Source: Desulfobacula sp.
GTDB taxonomy: Bacteria > Desulfobacterota > Desulfobacteria > Desulfobacterales > Desulfobacteraceae
Direction: 5' to 3'
Length of the DNA stretch: 39,364 nucleotides
Assembly: GCA_013792075.1 (NCBI GenBank)
Contig: VMSR01000225.1
Location: 1-39,364, forward strand
In this document: positions 8,272-17,746 of the stretch, piece by piece
Layout: the number at the start of each line of letters is the position of its first letter
Numbering within the stretch: position 1 is the first letter of the stretch
The notes under the pieces: model-generated
Seen by the model: only the letters and a program-made list of their open reading frames with translations
What the model was told of the DNA's origin: nothing
Databases searched by the model: none
Program-made: the position numbers and the translations under genes

Positions 8272-10401
8272 ATGTCAGCAAAGGACCTTTATTCCTCCAT
8301 TGGCAATCCCGATGCCGATACGGTGGAAAGACACATCTCCGAAGTCCAACGCCAGGAGTCCTTAATTAAAACCGGGGCCCTGCAGAGCGCAATTTTTAAC
8401 AGCGCCAACTTTTCGAGCATCGCCACCGACGCCAATGGCGTCATCCAGATCTTCAATGTCGGCGCCGAGCGGATGCTGGGCTATACGGCTGACGAAGTGA
8501 TGAACAAAATCACGCCGGCCGATATTTCTGATCCACAGGAAGTGATTGCACGTGCCGAAGCGTTGAGCATTGAACTTGGAACCCCGATTGCACCTGGCTT
8601 TGAGGCCTTGATCTTCAAGGCTTCCCGGGGCATCGAAGACATTTACGAGCTGACCTATATCCGTAAAGATGGCAGCCGCTTCCCGGCCATCGTGTCGGTC
8701 ACGGCGCTACGTGACGCTCAAGACGTCATTATCGGTTACCTGTTGATCGGCACCGACAATACTGCACGCAAGCGGATTGAGGCCGAGCAGAGGTGGCTCG
8801 CGCAGCACCTGCGCGATCAGCAGTTCTACACCCGTTCCCTGATCGAATCCAACATCGACGCCCTGATGACCACTGACCCAGCCGGAATCATCAGTGATGT
8901 CAACAAACAGATGGAGGCCCTCACTGGTTGCACGCGTGATGAGTTGATCGGCGCGCCGTTCAAGAATTACTTCACCGACCCTGAGCGGGCCGAGGCGGGC
9001 ATCAAACTGGTGCTCAGCAAAAAGAAGGTCTCCAACTACGAACTCACGGCGCGGGACAGGGACGGTAAGGAAACAGAGGTGTCCTACAATGCGAGCACCT
9101 TCTATGATCGGGACCGGAGGCTGCAGGGTGTGTTCGCTGCTGCGCGGGACATCACCGAACGGAAATGTCTGGATCAAGTCCTGCAGGAAAAAAATGTCGA
9201 GTTGGAGAACGCCAGGTTGGTGGCGGAAAAAGCCAACCTTGCAAAATCGGAATTTCTTTCCAGCATGAGCCATGAGTTACGCTCCCCGCTCAATGCGATC
9301 CTCGGTTTTGCCCAATTAATGGAGTCAGGTTCGCCTCCGCCAACACCCACCCAAAAGGCCAATATCGACCAAATTCTCAAAGGGGGCTGGTATCTCCTGG
9401 CGCTGATAAACGAAATTCTCGATCTTGCGCTAATCGAGTCGGGCAGGCTGTCGTTGTCGCTGGAACCCATGTCGCTGAACGATGTCATGCTCGAATGCCA
9501 GGACATGATCGAACCCCAGGCGCAAAAAAGCGGTATCCACATTAGCTTTTCACAACTTGAGAGCCCTTACTTTATTCATGCCGATCGTACCCGAATGAAA
9601 CAGGTTCTGATCAACTTGCTTTCCAACGCAATCAAATACAATCGCCCGCAAGGAACGGTCGAAGTGACGTGCTGCACGAGTACCCCAGAACGTATACGTA
9701 TTAGCGTGCAGGATGCCGGTGATGGATTGTCACCTGAAAAACTCGAACAACTTTTCCAGCCCTTTAATCGTCTCGGACAAGAGGCCGGCGCCAAGGAAGG
9801 CACAGGCATCGGTCTGGTGGTGAGCAAAAAGCTAATCGAACTGATGGGGGGTGAAATTGGCGTGGAAAGCACTGTCGGAGCTGGCAGTCTGTTCTGGGTA
9901 GAACTGAATATGGCACCGGAACCACAACCTGTCGTTGGCGAAATAGAACCATTTGAGTCTATCCAAGAGCATGTCCAGCAAGGCGTGACGTCGCGCACCC
10001 TGCTCTATGTAGAAGACAACCGGGCAAACATGGAGTTGGTCGAGCAACTCATCGCACGTCGTCCCGATTTGCACTTGCTGAGTGCGGGGGATGGGGCGCA
10101 AGGTATCGCGTTAGCGCAAATCCATCAACCGGATGTGATCCTGATGGACATCAATCTGCCAGGCATAAGCGGCATTGAGGCGTTGAAAATTCTGCAGGAA
10201 GATCCGTCAACGGCTCACATCCCGGTGATTGCCATCAGTGCCAATGCCATGCCGCACGACATCAAGAAAGGTCTGGCTGTAGGATTCTTAAACTATCTCA
10301 CCAAGCCGATCATCGTTAACGAGTTCATGGCGGCAATAGACACAGCGCTGAAATTTGCGGAAAAAAGATTAGATGGTGCAAAGCGCAAAGGAGACCTGTG
10401 A
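8272..10401 (+). CDS. Hybrid sensor histidine kinase (PAS-PAS-HisKA-HATPase-REC)
   Basis: A soluble-looking 709-residue protein without membrane segments, so it probably senses a cytosolic signal. Domains in order: PAS (about 37-160), PAS with PAC (about 185-300, ending AAARDITERK), HisKA with SHELRSPLNAIL (His near 334), HATPase with N (LLSNAIKYNRP) and G boxes (GTGIGLVVSKKL), and a C-terminal receiver (about 578-695) with EDN and the phosphoacceptor Asp in LMDINLPG and Lys in LTKPI. An AAGGTGG ribosome site precedes the ATG. It overlaps the downstream sigma-54 activator by one base (TGATG), so the two form a signalling pair. Codon choice (frequent GCG, CGC, CGT, TCG) looks unlike flanking genes and suggests horizontal origin. 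Confidence 0.92.
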   Translation: MSAKDLYSSIGNPDADTVERHISEVQRQESLIKTGALQSAIFNSANFSSIATDANGVIQIFNVGAERMLGYTADEVMNKITPADISDPQEVIARAEALSIELGTPIAPGFEALIFKASRGIEDIYELTYIRKDGSRFPAIVSVTALRDAQDVIIGYLLIGTDNTARKRIEAEQRWLAQHLRDQQFYTRSLIESNIDALMTTDPAGIISDVNKQMEALTGCTRDELIGAPFKNYFTDPERAEAGIKLVLSKKKVSNYELTARDRDGKETEVSYNASTFYDRDRRLQGVFAAARDITERKCLDQVLQEKNVELENARLVAEKANLAKSEFLSSMSHELRSPLNAILGFAQLMESGSPPPTPTQKANIDQILKGGWYLLALINEILDLALIESGRLSLSLEPMSLNDVMLECQDMIEPQAQKSGIHISFSQLESPYFIHADRTRMKQVLINLLSNAIKYNRPQGTVEVTCCTSTPERIRISVQDAGDGLSPEKLEQLFQPFNRLGQEAGAKEGTGIGLVVSKKLIELMGGEIGVESTVGAGSLFWVELNMAPEPQPVVGEIEPFESIQEHVQQGVTSRTLLYVEDNRANMELVEQLIARRPDLHLLSAGDGAQGIALAQIHQPDVILMDINLPGISGIEALKILQEDPSTAHIPVIAISANAMPHDIKKGLAVGFLNYLTKPIIVNEFMAAIDTALKFAEKRLDGAKRKGDL

Positions 10402-11948
10402 TGGTGAACACCAATGATATTCTGCACGCCGGAATTCTGATTGTAGACGATCTGGAAGCCAATGTGCTGCTGCTTGAGCGAATGCTAAGTGATGCCGGCT
10501 ATGCGTGCGTTACGTCAACGAGAAATCCGCATGCCGTTTGCGACCTGCATCGGGATAATCATTACGACTTGATTCTGCTGGATCTTCTGATGCCCGGCAG
10601 AGATGGCTTCCAGGTGATGAAAGACCTGAAGGCAATCGAAACAGACAGCTACGTTCCGGTTCTCGTGATCACTGCCAAACCGAATCATAAGCTGCGGGCA
10701 CTGGAAGCCGGCGCCAAGGATTTCATCAGCAAGCCATTTGATCTGGTTGAGGTGAAGACACGTATCCACAACATGCTGGAAGTGCGGCTGCTGTATAAGA
10801 AACTGGTTAATTCCAACAATATGCTGGAACAGACAGTGCAGGAACGAACGAAAGATCTGACCGGGGCAAATATACAGCTCACCCAGGAAATAGAGGAACG
10901 CAAGAAGGCAGAAACGTCACTCCAGGGTACCTATACGGAAATAAAACAATTAAAAGACCGGCTCCAGGCTGAGAACATCTACCTGCAGCAGGAGGTTGAC
11001 CGACAGTTCAACTTCGGTGAGATCATTGGTCAAAGCAATGCCCTTTCGCAGATCTTCTTAAAGGTCGAGCAGGTCGCACCCCTAAATGCGACAGTTCTTC
11101 TCCTGGGCGAGACCGGCACCGGCAAGGGAGTGGTCGCACGCGCCATCCACAGCAGAAGTGTTCGCAAGAACCGGCCATTGATAACAGTCAACTGTGCGGC
11201 ACTGCCGGCGGCACTGGTCGAAAGCGAGCTCTTCGGGCGGGAAAAGGGTGCGTTCACCGGGGCTGATACCAGACAGATCGGGCGCTTTGAGTTGGCCGAC
11301 GGCGGCACCATCTTTCTCGACGAAATTGCAGAGATGCCAATAGAGCTGCAAGGCAAGCTGCTCCGGGTCCTTCAGGACGGCGAGTTTGAGCGGCTGGGCA
11401 GTTCCCGCACGATTAAGGCCGATGTAAGGATCATTGCAGCTACCAACCGGAATCTGGAGAAAGAGATCGAGAACGGCAGGTTCCGGGAAGACTTGTTTTA
11501 TCGGCTCAATGTTTTCCCTATAACGATGCCGCCACTCCGGCAGCGCAGGGAAGATATCCCTCTGCTCGTCAATCATTTTGTTTCCAAATTCAACATCAAA
11601 ATCGGCAGGGAAATAGATACCGTATCAAAACATACCCTAAATACCCTTCAGGACTACCACTGGCCAGGCAACGTGCGAGAGTTGGAAAGTGTGATCGAAC
11701 GGGCGGTAATCATCAGCCAGGGAAGCGTCCTGCAGGTCTTGGAACTGTTCGATACTCTCCAGCAGACAAAAGAACTGGAAGGTCAGGACGTCACAACCCT
11801 TGTCGAGTTGGAGCAAGCCCACATCCTCCAGGTGCTCAAGAAAACCGGTTGGCAAATCGAGGGAGAGAAAGGGGCAGCGACACTACTAGGTATCAACCCC
11901 AGCACTCTTCTCGCCCGGATGCGCAAATACGGCATTTCCCGGCAATAA
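10401..11948 (+). CDS. Sigma-54-dependent response regulator (REC-AAA+-Fis HTH)
   Basis: A 515-residue activator of sigma-54 promoters. REC domain (about 10-125) with the DD pair (LIVDDLEAN), Asp in LILLDLLMPG, and Lys in FISKPF. Then a coiled-coil linker (about 130-205), an AAA+ domain with Walker A GETGTGKG, the sigma-54 contact loop GAFTGA, Walker B TIFLDEIAEM, and an arginine-rich sensor region (FREDLFYRLNVFP). The C-terminal Fis-type helix-turn-helix is GAATLLGINPSTLLARMRK. A GTG at 10398 is in frame, but the ATG at 10401 has AGGAG seven bases upstream. It is translationally coupled to the kinase. No -24/-12 promoter was seen in the window, so its target is probably elsewhere. Confidence 0.94.
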   Translation: MVNTNDILHAGILIVDDLEANVLLLERMLSDAGYACVTSTRNPHAVCDLHRDNHYDLILLDLLMPGRDGFQVMKDLKAIETDSYVPVLVITAKPNHKLRALEAGAKDFISKPFDLVEVKTRIHNMLEVRLLYKKLVNSNNMLEQTVQERTKDLTGANIQLTQEIEERKKAETSLQGTYTEIKQLKDRLQAENIYLQQEVDRQFNFGEIIGQSNALSQIFLKVEQVAPLNATVLLLGETGTGKGVVARAIHSRSVRKNRPLITVNCAALPAALVESELFGREKGAFTGADTRQIGRFELADGGTIFLDEIAEMPIELQGKLLRVLQDGEFERLGSSRTIKADVRIIAATNRNLEKEIENGRFREDLFYRLNVFPITMPPLRQRREDIPLLVNHFVSKFNIKIGREIDTVSKHTLNTLQDYHWPGNVRELESVIERAVIISQGSVLQVLELFDTLQQTKELEGQDVTTLVELEQAHILQVLKKTGWQIEGEKGAATLLGINPSTLLARMRKYGISRQ

Positions 11949-12008
11949 ATCCTGGTTTTGGATTTGGAAAATTCTGATTATCACTCTGGATTGAGTGCCT
12001 GATACCTA

Positions 12009-14516
12009 TTATGAATCAAGCTTGGCAATCTTTTTTTGATCCAATATACCGCGAATGATGATTGCCAGTTCTTTTAATCTGGTCGGTTTTTCAATGTATT
12101 TTCGGATACCCAGCAACATCGCCTGGTCATGGGATATGTTTTCACTATATCCGGTGCACAGAACTATCGGTAAATCCGGTCGGATTTTTAAAATATCGAC
12201 GGCCAGTTTATCCCCTGTCATTCCAGGCATGGTCATATCCGTGATCACCAGATCAAATTCATGGGGATTTTTTTCAAATGCCTCAAATGCCGTTTTCCCA
12301 TTTGAGAAACAAGTTACGCGATATCCCTGGTGTTCCAGAAAGGCCTGTGTCAGGGTAAGAATATTGTCTTCATCATCCACCAGCAGGATGCCTTCCGTTC
12401 CCTGGATTGGATGGAGATCAAGCGTTTCGGTATTCAGGGTGACCGTTTCTTCCCGGGTTACCGGAAAAAACACCTGAATGGCGGAACCCTGGCCCGGCTG
12501 GCTGGTAATTTTTATATATCCCTTGTGCTCTTTCACGATTCCGTGGACCACGGCCAGTCCCAGGCCAGTCCCTTCCCCAGGCGCTTTTGTGGTGAAATAG
12601 GGTTCAAATATTTTATCCAGTGTTTGTGAATCCATTCCGATACCGGTATCGATGACTTCCAGTTTGAGATAGGTGCCGGGCAGTATATCCAGTTCCCGAG
12701 AGCTATCGGGTGATTCAAATTGTGTCTCCTCCAGGCATATTGTCAAAATACCACCGGTCTTTTGCATGGCGTGATAGGCGTTGGTGCATAAATTCATTAT
12801 AACTTGATGCATTTGCGTGGGGTCTGCCAGAATTCTTGATCTACTAGTGATTTTTTCCTGTATTTCAATGGTGGCAGGGATGGATGACCGGAGCAGTTTT
12901 ATCGCTTCTTTTACCACGATAGACAATTTTATTGGATGCATTTTCTGATCGGTTTTTCGGCTGAACATAAGGATTTGTTGAACCAGGTCGGTGGCTTTCT
13001 GTGCACATTCAATGGTTCGGTCGATATCATTTTTTGCTTTTTCAGGTTCATTGATATGATTTTTTGCCATCAGGGAAAATCCAAAGATTCCCGTGAGAAT
13101 ATTATTAAAATCATGGGCAATCCCTCCGGCCAGGGTTCCAATTGATTCAAGTTTTTGGGATTGCAGCAATTGATTGTGGATTTTCTTTTTTTCCTTTTCC
13201 CCATATCGTTGAACCAAAACGCTGGCTAGTGTATTGGCAATTGTCTTCAGGAACTCTTCTTCTCGTGGGTCTTGCTGGTGCCCGCTTTTTACATAAATAT
13301 TGATTACCCCCAAGACAGTCTGTTTTGCAAGAATGGGAACACAATAGTGGCCATGATCCTTTGCTCCTTCAAGGTGGATATCATGACGGTCATCCACATG
13401 ACTTGCAAAGATAATTTCCTTTGACAGGGCCGCGCGGCCGCAAAGGCATTTCCCAAAGGGCAGCAAGCGGCATTTTTTTTTATGGTCTTTTGAAAAGCCC
13501 CGATGGGTTTTCATAACCAGCACCAGCGGGTCATCTTCAACCAGAAAAATACATCCCATGGATTCAAAAGACAACCAGGGCATTGCGAGAATCAGGTCAA
13601 GGCATTGTTCAAGAAGTGTTTGGAGACTGCTCTCTCCCAATGACGCTTCCAATAATGTATTCACAATTGTTTGGGTATCATGGCTATGCTGCAGGGCTGT
13701 CTCTGCAAGTTTTCGTTCTTCAACCTCCATGCCCAATTGATCGTTTGCATCTACCAGTTCAGCCGTGCGCTCAACTACCAATGTCTCGAGTTCTCCGTGG
13801 ATTTTCTGAAGGGATGCGTCTACCTTATCCTTTTCGATCATATTCCGGCCGGCTTTTACCAGGATGGCAAAAAGAAAAATAGCCATGGCGGCACTAAAAA
13901 CAATGAGGATCTGTTTGAGGTGATTGAGCAATTCGCTCAAAGCCTTTTTGATGGGCGTAATATCTGAATAGACTTCTATTGCACCTTCAAAACCATCATT
14001 CCCCATCAATGGCATATATGTTTCTATCACGTCGACGGCTACGGTTCGGCCTTCAAGGGTGGTTGAATCTTTCTTGACCAGGTGGTTGACTATTTTTCCT
14101 TTGGCAACCAGGGTATGATAATAGTCATGGGTATTGACCTTTCCAATATCCTGTAAATCTGTTGAAAATAGTGTTTTTCCGGATCGTGAAAAAATTTTTA
14201 TTTTTTCTAAATGGAGATCATTTTTAAGTGTGCGCAATTTATCTTGGTCGCTCAAGGAGAGGGGCAAATTTATCCCATTTGTTCTGTTATCGAAAAGGGT
14301 GTGCATCAAATGGGAGGTATTCTTTATTGCCTCTTCTTTTAAATGTGTTGTCAGCAGATGGACAATTTGTGGAAAAAGAACATAGGTGCTGAACACCGGA
14401 AAAAGAATCGCGATGGACAGCATGGTCATCAGAATGATTCGGAGCAGGGGATTTTTAATAATGTGAATCAGGATGCTTCCATAGGTCGTTTTTTCAACAG
14501 GATATCTATTGGGCAT
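12009..14516 (-). CDS. Membrane hybrid histidine kinase with GAF domain
   Basis: An 835-residue inner-membrane sensor. A first membrane helix (about 25-50), a periplasmic sensor of about 150 residues, and a second helix (about 205-228) are followed by a coiled-coil region. Next is a GAF domain (about 285-435, with GKCLCGRAA, a common GAF loop). HisKA of the IAHDFNN type follows (His near 468), then HATPase with FEPYFTTK and GTGLGLAVVHGI, and a C-terminal receiver (about 710-830) with VDDEDN and LVITDMTMPG. The ATG at 14516 has AAGG seven bases upstream. No regulator gene is adjacent, so the receiver may be the output or a phosphorelay step. It converges with the sigma-54 activator; the 60-base gap shows no strong terminator. 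Confidence 0.92.
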   Translation of the reverse strand: MPNRYPVEKTTYGSILIHIIKNPLLRIILMTMLSIAILFPVFSTYVLFPQIVHLLTTHLKEEAIKNTSHLMHTLFDNRTNGINLPLSLSDQDKLRTLKNDLHLEKIKIFSRSGKTLFSTDLQDIGKVNTHDYYHTLVAKGKIVNHLVKKDSTTLEGRTVAVDVIETYMPLMGNDGFEGAIEVYSDITPIKKALSELLNHLKQILIVFSAAMAIFLFAILVKAGRNMIEKDKVDASLQKIHGELETLVVERTAELVDANDQLGMEVEERKLAETALQHSHDTQTIVNTLLEASLGESSLQTLLEQCLDLILAMPWLSFESMGCIFLVEDDPLVLVMKTHRGFSKDHKKKCRLLPFGKCLCGRAALSKEIIFASHVDDRHDIHLEGAKDHGHYCVPILAKQTVLGVINIYVKSGHQQDPREEEFLKTIANTLASVLVQRYGEKEKKKIHNQLLQSQKLESIGTLAGGIAHDFNNILTGIFGFSLMAKNHINEPEKAKNDIDRTIECAQKATDLVQQILMFSRKTDQKMHPIKLSIVVKEAIKLLRSSIPATIEIQEKITSRSRILADPTQMHQVIMNLCTNAYHAMQKTGGILTICLEETQFESPDSSRELDILPGTYLKLEVIDTGIGMDSQTLDKIFEPYFTTKAPGEGTGLGLAVVHGIVKEHKGYIKITSQPGQGSAIQVFFPVTREETVTLNTETLDLHPIQGTEGILLVDDEDNILTLTQAFLEHQGYRVTCFSNGKTAFEAFEKNPHEFDLVITDMTMPGMTGDKLAVDILKIRPDLPIVLCTGYSENISHDQAMLLGIRKYIEKPTRLKELAIIIRGILDQKKIAKLDS

Positions 14517-14714
14517 GCGTTGACCTTAAAATTGAATTCACAAGTTCAATCCTTGAAAATAGTGTATGTTTTTTTTGTAGCGAACACATCAAACCCCAAT
14601 AAAAATCGCGTTGGAAATGAGCTCTTCGAAGATATGATTGGAGGATACTATAATTTGTGCGCCATTGGAATGGCTAAGTTTAAAATGGACACAAGCGCAA
14701 TATCATAAAATCCA

Positions 14715-14742
14715 TTGATTTCATTTGTGGCACAGGTATAAT
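14715..14742 (+). promoter_or_regulatory. Putative sigma-70 promoter of the DHH-CBS gene
   Basis: TTGATT at 14715-14720, a 16-base spacer and a perfect TATAAT at 14737-14742, 43 bases before the ATG at 14786. The rest of the 269-base gap back to the kinase start shows no gene. Confidence 0.55.
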
Positions 14743-14785
14743 AATCGGGTCTGCCAATGGAAAAACCGATAACAAACGAGGAACA

Positions 14786-16086
14786 ATGAAAATAATTACA
14801 ACCCACAAAGGTTCGGATTTTGATGCCCTGGCAAGCCTTGCTGCTGCTACGATTTTGTATCCGGACGCAAAACCGGTATTGCCCGGTTCGGTCAATGCCA
14901 ATCTGAAGACATTTTTATCCATTCACAAGGATTTGTTTGATTTTTATTCTCCTGAGGAGATTGATTATACCGAAGTGGACACATTGATTGTCGTGGACAC
15001 CCATACCTGGGAACGCCTTGATCAACGGATGGAAGGATTGAAGGAAAAACAGGATCTAAGGATCATTGTCTGGGATCACCATGTTGAAGGAGATATGGAG
15101 ACCCAGGAAAAAAGAATAAAAGAGACCGGTGCAACAATTACCCTGCTGATACAGGAAATAGAAAATCAGAGAAAACTGATTACCCCGATCCAGGCCACTC
15201 TTTTTTTAATGGGTCTTTATGAGGATACCGGGAACCTGTCCTTTCCTTCAACGCTTCCTGAGGATGCCTATGCAGCCGGATTTCTGCTGGACCGGAAAGC
15301 AGATTTGAATATTTTGGCCACTTTTTTAAAACCGGCCTATAGTAAAAGGCAAAAGGACATTTTGTTTGACATGGTTCAGAAAGCGGAACGGACCGAATTG
15401 GGGGGCTTTTCCTTTAGTCTGTCCCGGCTGGATATCAGCGGGAGGGTGCAGAATCTGGCCATGGTCGTGCAAATGTACCGGGATATCGTGAATGTGGATG
15501 TTGCCTTTGGTATTTTTAGGGATATTGAACAGGATAAGTGCATGGTCATCGGCCGAAGCAGTGTGGATGAAATCAATATCGGCGTTATCATGCGAAGCAT
15601 GGGGGGGGGGGACACCCCGGGGCGGGATCAGCCTTATTAAAGGGGGTCAATCCTGAAACCATCCAGGAGATGATAATAGAGCTGGTCGGCGGTAACCAGT
15701 ATTCTTCGGTGATGCTGTCAGATATTATGTCCTATCCAGTGGTTACGGTGAAGGAGGATGCCCTGGTCGAAGAGGTGGCCATGCTGTTAAGGGATTTGGG
15801 CTGTACCGGCATGCCGGTTGTGGACAAGGATGAGAACCTGGTGGGGGTGATTTCCAGGCGGGATTTTAAAAAAATCAGAAAATCAAAACAGATGCAGTCT
15901 CCCATCAAGGCCTTTATGAGCCGAAAGCTTGTGACCATTTCCCATGAGAAAAGTGCCATTGAAGCAGCCAGACTTATGATCAAACATGATATCGGCAGAA
16001 TTCCCGTGATGCAGGATGGTAAAATAATCGGCATCATCACCCGGTCAGATGCCATGCTCTATTTTTATGATCTTTTGCCTGATTAA
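14786..16086 (+). CDS. DHH-DHHA1-CBS protein, frame broken at a G tract
   Basis: The first frame (14786-15640) has a DHH phosphoesterase domain: a degenerate first motif (THKGSDFDALAS, residues 6-17), VVDTHTW, and DHH in VWDHHVEG. It ends in 12 unrelated residues after the G tract. Adding one base to the tract, or removing two, restores the DHHA1 substrate motif GGGGHPGAGSA and continues without a stop into two CBS domains (about residues 315-430; MPVVDKDENLVGVISRRDF and RIPVMQDGKIIGIITRSD). The repaired product is about 433 residues. In related bacteria this DHH-CBS module is the N-terminal half of a tRNA nucleotidyltransferase-like protein. No nucleotidyltransferase domain follows here. Sequencing error, pseudogene or phase variation are all possible. 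Confidence 0.8.
15601..15611 (+). repeat. G11 homopolymer inside the DHH-CBS gene
   Basis: Eleven consecutive G at the exact point where the DHH and CBS frames part. Nine or twelve G would keep one frame. Such tracts are prone to slippage in replication and in sequencing. Confidence 0.9.
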
Positions 16087-16096
16087 AGGCTTTGGC

Positions 16097-17746
16097 TCAG
16101 AGTTTGAGTTTTTTTGCGGCTTTTATGGCCAGTTGCTCCCTGAAAATTTTCGAATTGTGACGGATATCCACTGGAAAATTTTTTTCAATAAAGATATGCA
16201 CAATTTCCGAGGTCAAGGGATTGGATTTGGCAAGGGCCAAAAGTTCCTGGATAAAGGCGGGTTTATTGGTGATTTTTGAATTGGGCTCAATGAAGATCAC
16301 GGGTGTTTGATGGCCCTTGGGCCCCACACCTGCCAGAGCACTCCTGAAAACTTTTTTATGGTTATTAAATATGGCTTCAACCGGAATGGTGAACAAGATT
16401 TCTTTGCCCGTGTTCACCCGATGGCTTTTTCTGCCGCAGAACCAGATCCGACCCTTTGAATCCTGCCATCCCAGATCTCCCATGCGGTGCCAGAACGTTC
16501 CGCCTGCATCCGGGATTTTAGACAGAAGATCCGCTTCCCGGTTGTTGAAATATTGTTTGGTTACAAGATCTGCCTGAACGGCTATTTCTCCCACCTGGTT
16601 TTCAGGCACCATCAGGGTCTCCCTCAGCTGGGTGATGGGCTCATCGGTTATTTTTAAAAGACGGATAGCTGTATTTTGGATGGGCCTGCCAATGCACATG
16701 CCAAAGCCTTGCTCACTTAAGTGTTTGGTTTCCGATAAAATTTCATGGGATCCGATGGAGATGATGGGAACCGCTTCCGTGGCACCATAGGGAGTATGGA
16801 TCTGGGCATCCTCTGAAAGCATGGTTGAAAATTGTTCAATGTTGGCAGGGCTGACCGGAGCCCCGGCAGAGACCACCCGTCGAAGGGAGGGCAATTTGAT
16901 CTCGTTTTCCTTACCGTATTTTCCCACCCGGTTGAGCAGGGCCGGGGAGGCAAACATATTGGTTACCCCGTGATTTTCAATGGCTTCAATGATCTTGGAC
17001 GGATTTACAAGGGCTGGTTTGGTGGGATCCATGTCCGGGATGACGGCCGTCATTCCCAGCGGCGGATCAAACATGGCAAACAAAGGAAAAGTGGGAAGGT
17101 CAATCTCATCGGGCTCAATTTTAAAATGGGCCTGGATCTGTCGTATCTGGGCATCAAAATTCCCGTGGGTGTAGACAACCCCTTTGGCAGGTCCTGTGGA
17201 GCCTGTTGTAAATACAATGGCGGCTGTTTCATCCCAGGTGGTGTGGGCTTTGGGAAAGTCCTTCCGGGGATTGGTCATGAGCTGGTCCAGGGTATGGCCG
17301 CCCCAGAACCAGCGGTTGCCCACGGTTACCCAGTGCTGGACAGTCTTAAAAAATTGGGGCTTCAGGGTGCGGAGCAAATGGGCGCGTTCAATGCCGATGA
17401 ATGCCTTGGGCCTGCCTTCCTGGAGACATTGCAGCATCCGGTTAATTCCCATGCCCGGATCCACCACAACCGGCACCGCACCCACCTTGAACATGGCAAA
17501 CATGGTAATGAAAAACTCCATCCCGGGCGTGACCATTAAAATGGTTCGGGTTCCCCGGATAATGCCGATGCTTTCAAGCCCAAAGGCCAGGCTGTCGGAA
17601 AGTTCGTCCAACTGACGAAAGGTTATCTGGCTGTACAATACCCGCCCGTTTTTGTCCCGGCCGTTTGGGTAGACCACGGCTCTTTTATAGGGATTAAGTT
17701 CTGCTTGTTTTTTAAGACTCAGTGAAATATTGGTAAATTTTATCAT
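16097..17746 (-). CDS. oleC: OleC-type beta-lactone synthetase (AMP-dependent synthetase fold)
   Basis: An ANL-superfamily enzyme of 549 residues. Visible motifs are the phosphate loop FTTGSTGPAKGV (about residue 180), the A5-type motif YGATEAVPI, and MGDLGW...FCGRKSHRV near residue 445. OleC converts a beta-hydroxy acid to a cis beta-lactone with ATP. Generic acyl-CoA ligases share the fold, so the call rests on sequence character plus linkage to oleA and oleB. Its ATG overlaps the stop of the preceding membrane-protein gene (ATGA), making it the last gene of the operon. It converges with the DHH-CBS gene ten bases away, with no visible terminator. Confidence 0.85.
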   Translation of the reverse strand: MIKFTNISLSLKKQAELNPYKRAVVYPNGRDKNGRVLYSQITFRQLDELSDSLAFGLESIGIIRGTRTILMVTPGMEFFITMFAMFKVGAVPVVVDPGMGINRMLQCLQEGRPKAFIGIERAHLLRTLKPQFFKTVQHWVTVGNRWFWGGHTLDQLMTNPRKDFPKAHTTWDETAAIVFTTGSTGPAKGVVYTHGNFDAQIRQIQAHFKIEPDEIDLPTFPLFAMFDPPLGMTAVIPDMDPTKPALVNPSKIIEAIENHGVTNMFASPALLNRVGKYGKENEIKLPSLRRVVSAGAPVSPANIEQFSTMLSEDAQIHTPYGATEAVPIISIGSHEILSETKHLSEQGFGMCIGRPIQNTAIRLLKITDEPITQLRETLMVPENQVGEIAVQADLVTKQYFNNREADLLSKIPDAGGTFWHRMGDLGWQDSKGRIWFCGRKSHRVNTGKEILFTIPVEAIFNNHKKVFRSALAGVGPKGHQTPVIFIEPNSKITNKPAFIQELLALAKSNPLTSEIVHIFIEKNFPVDIRHNSKIFREQLAIKAAKKLKL

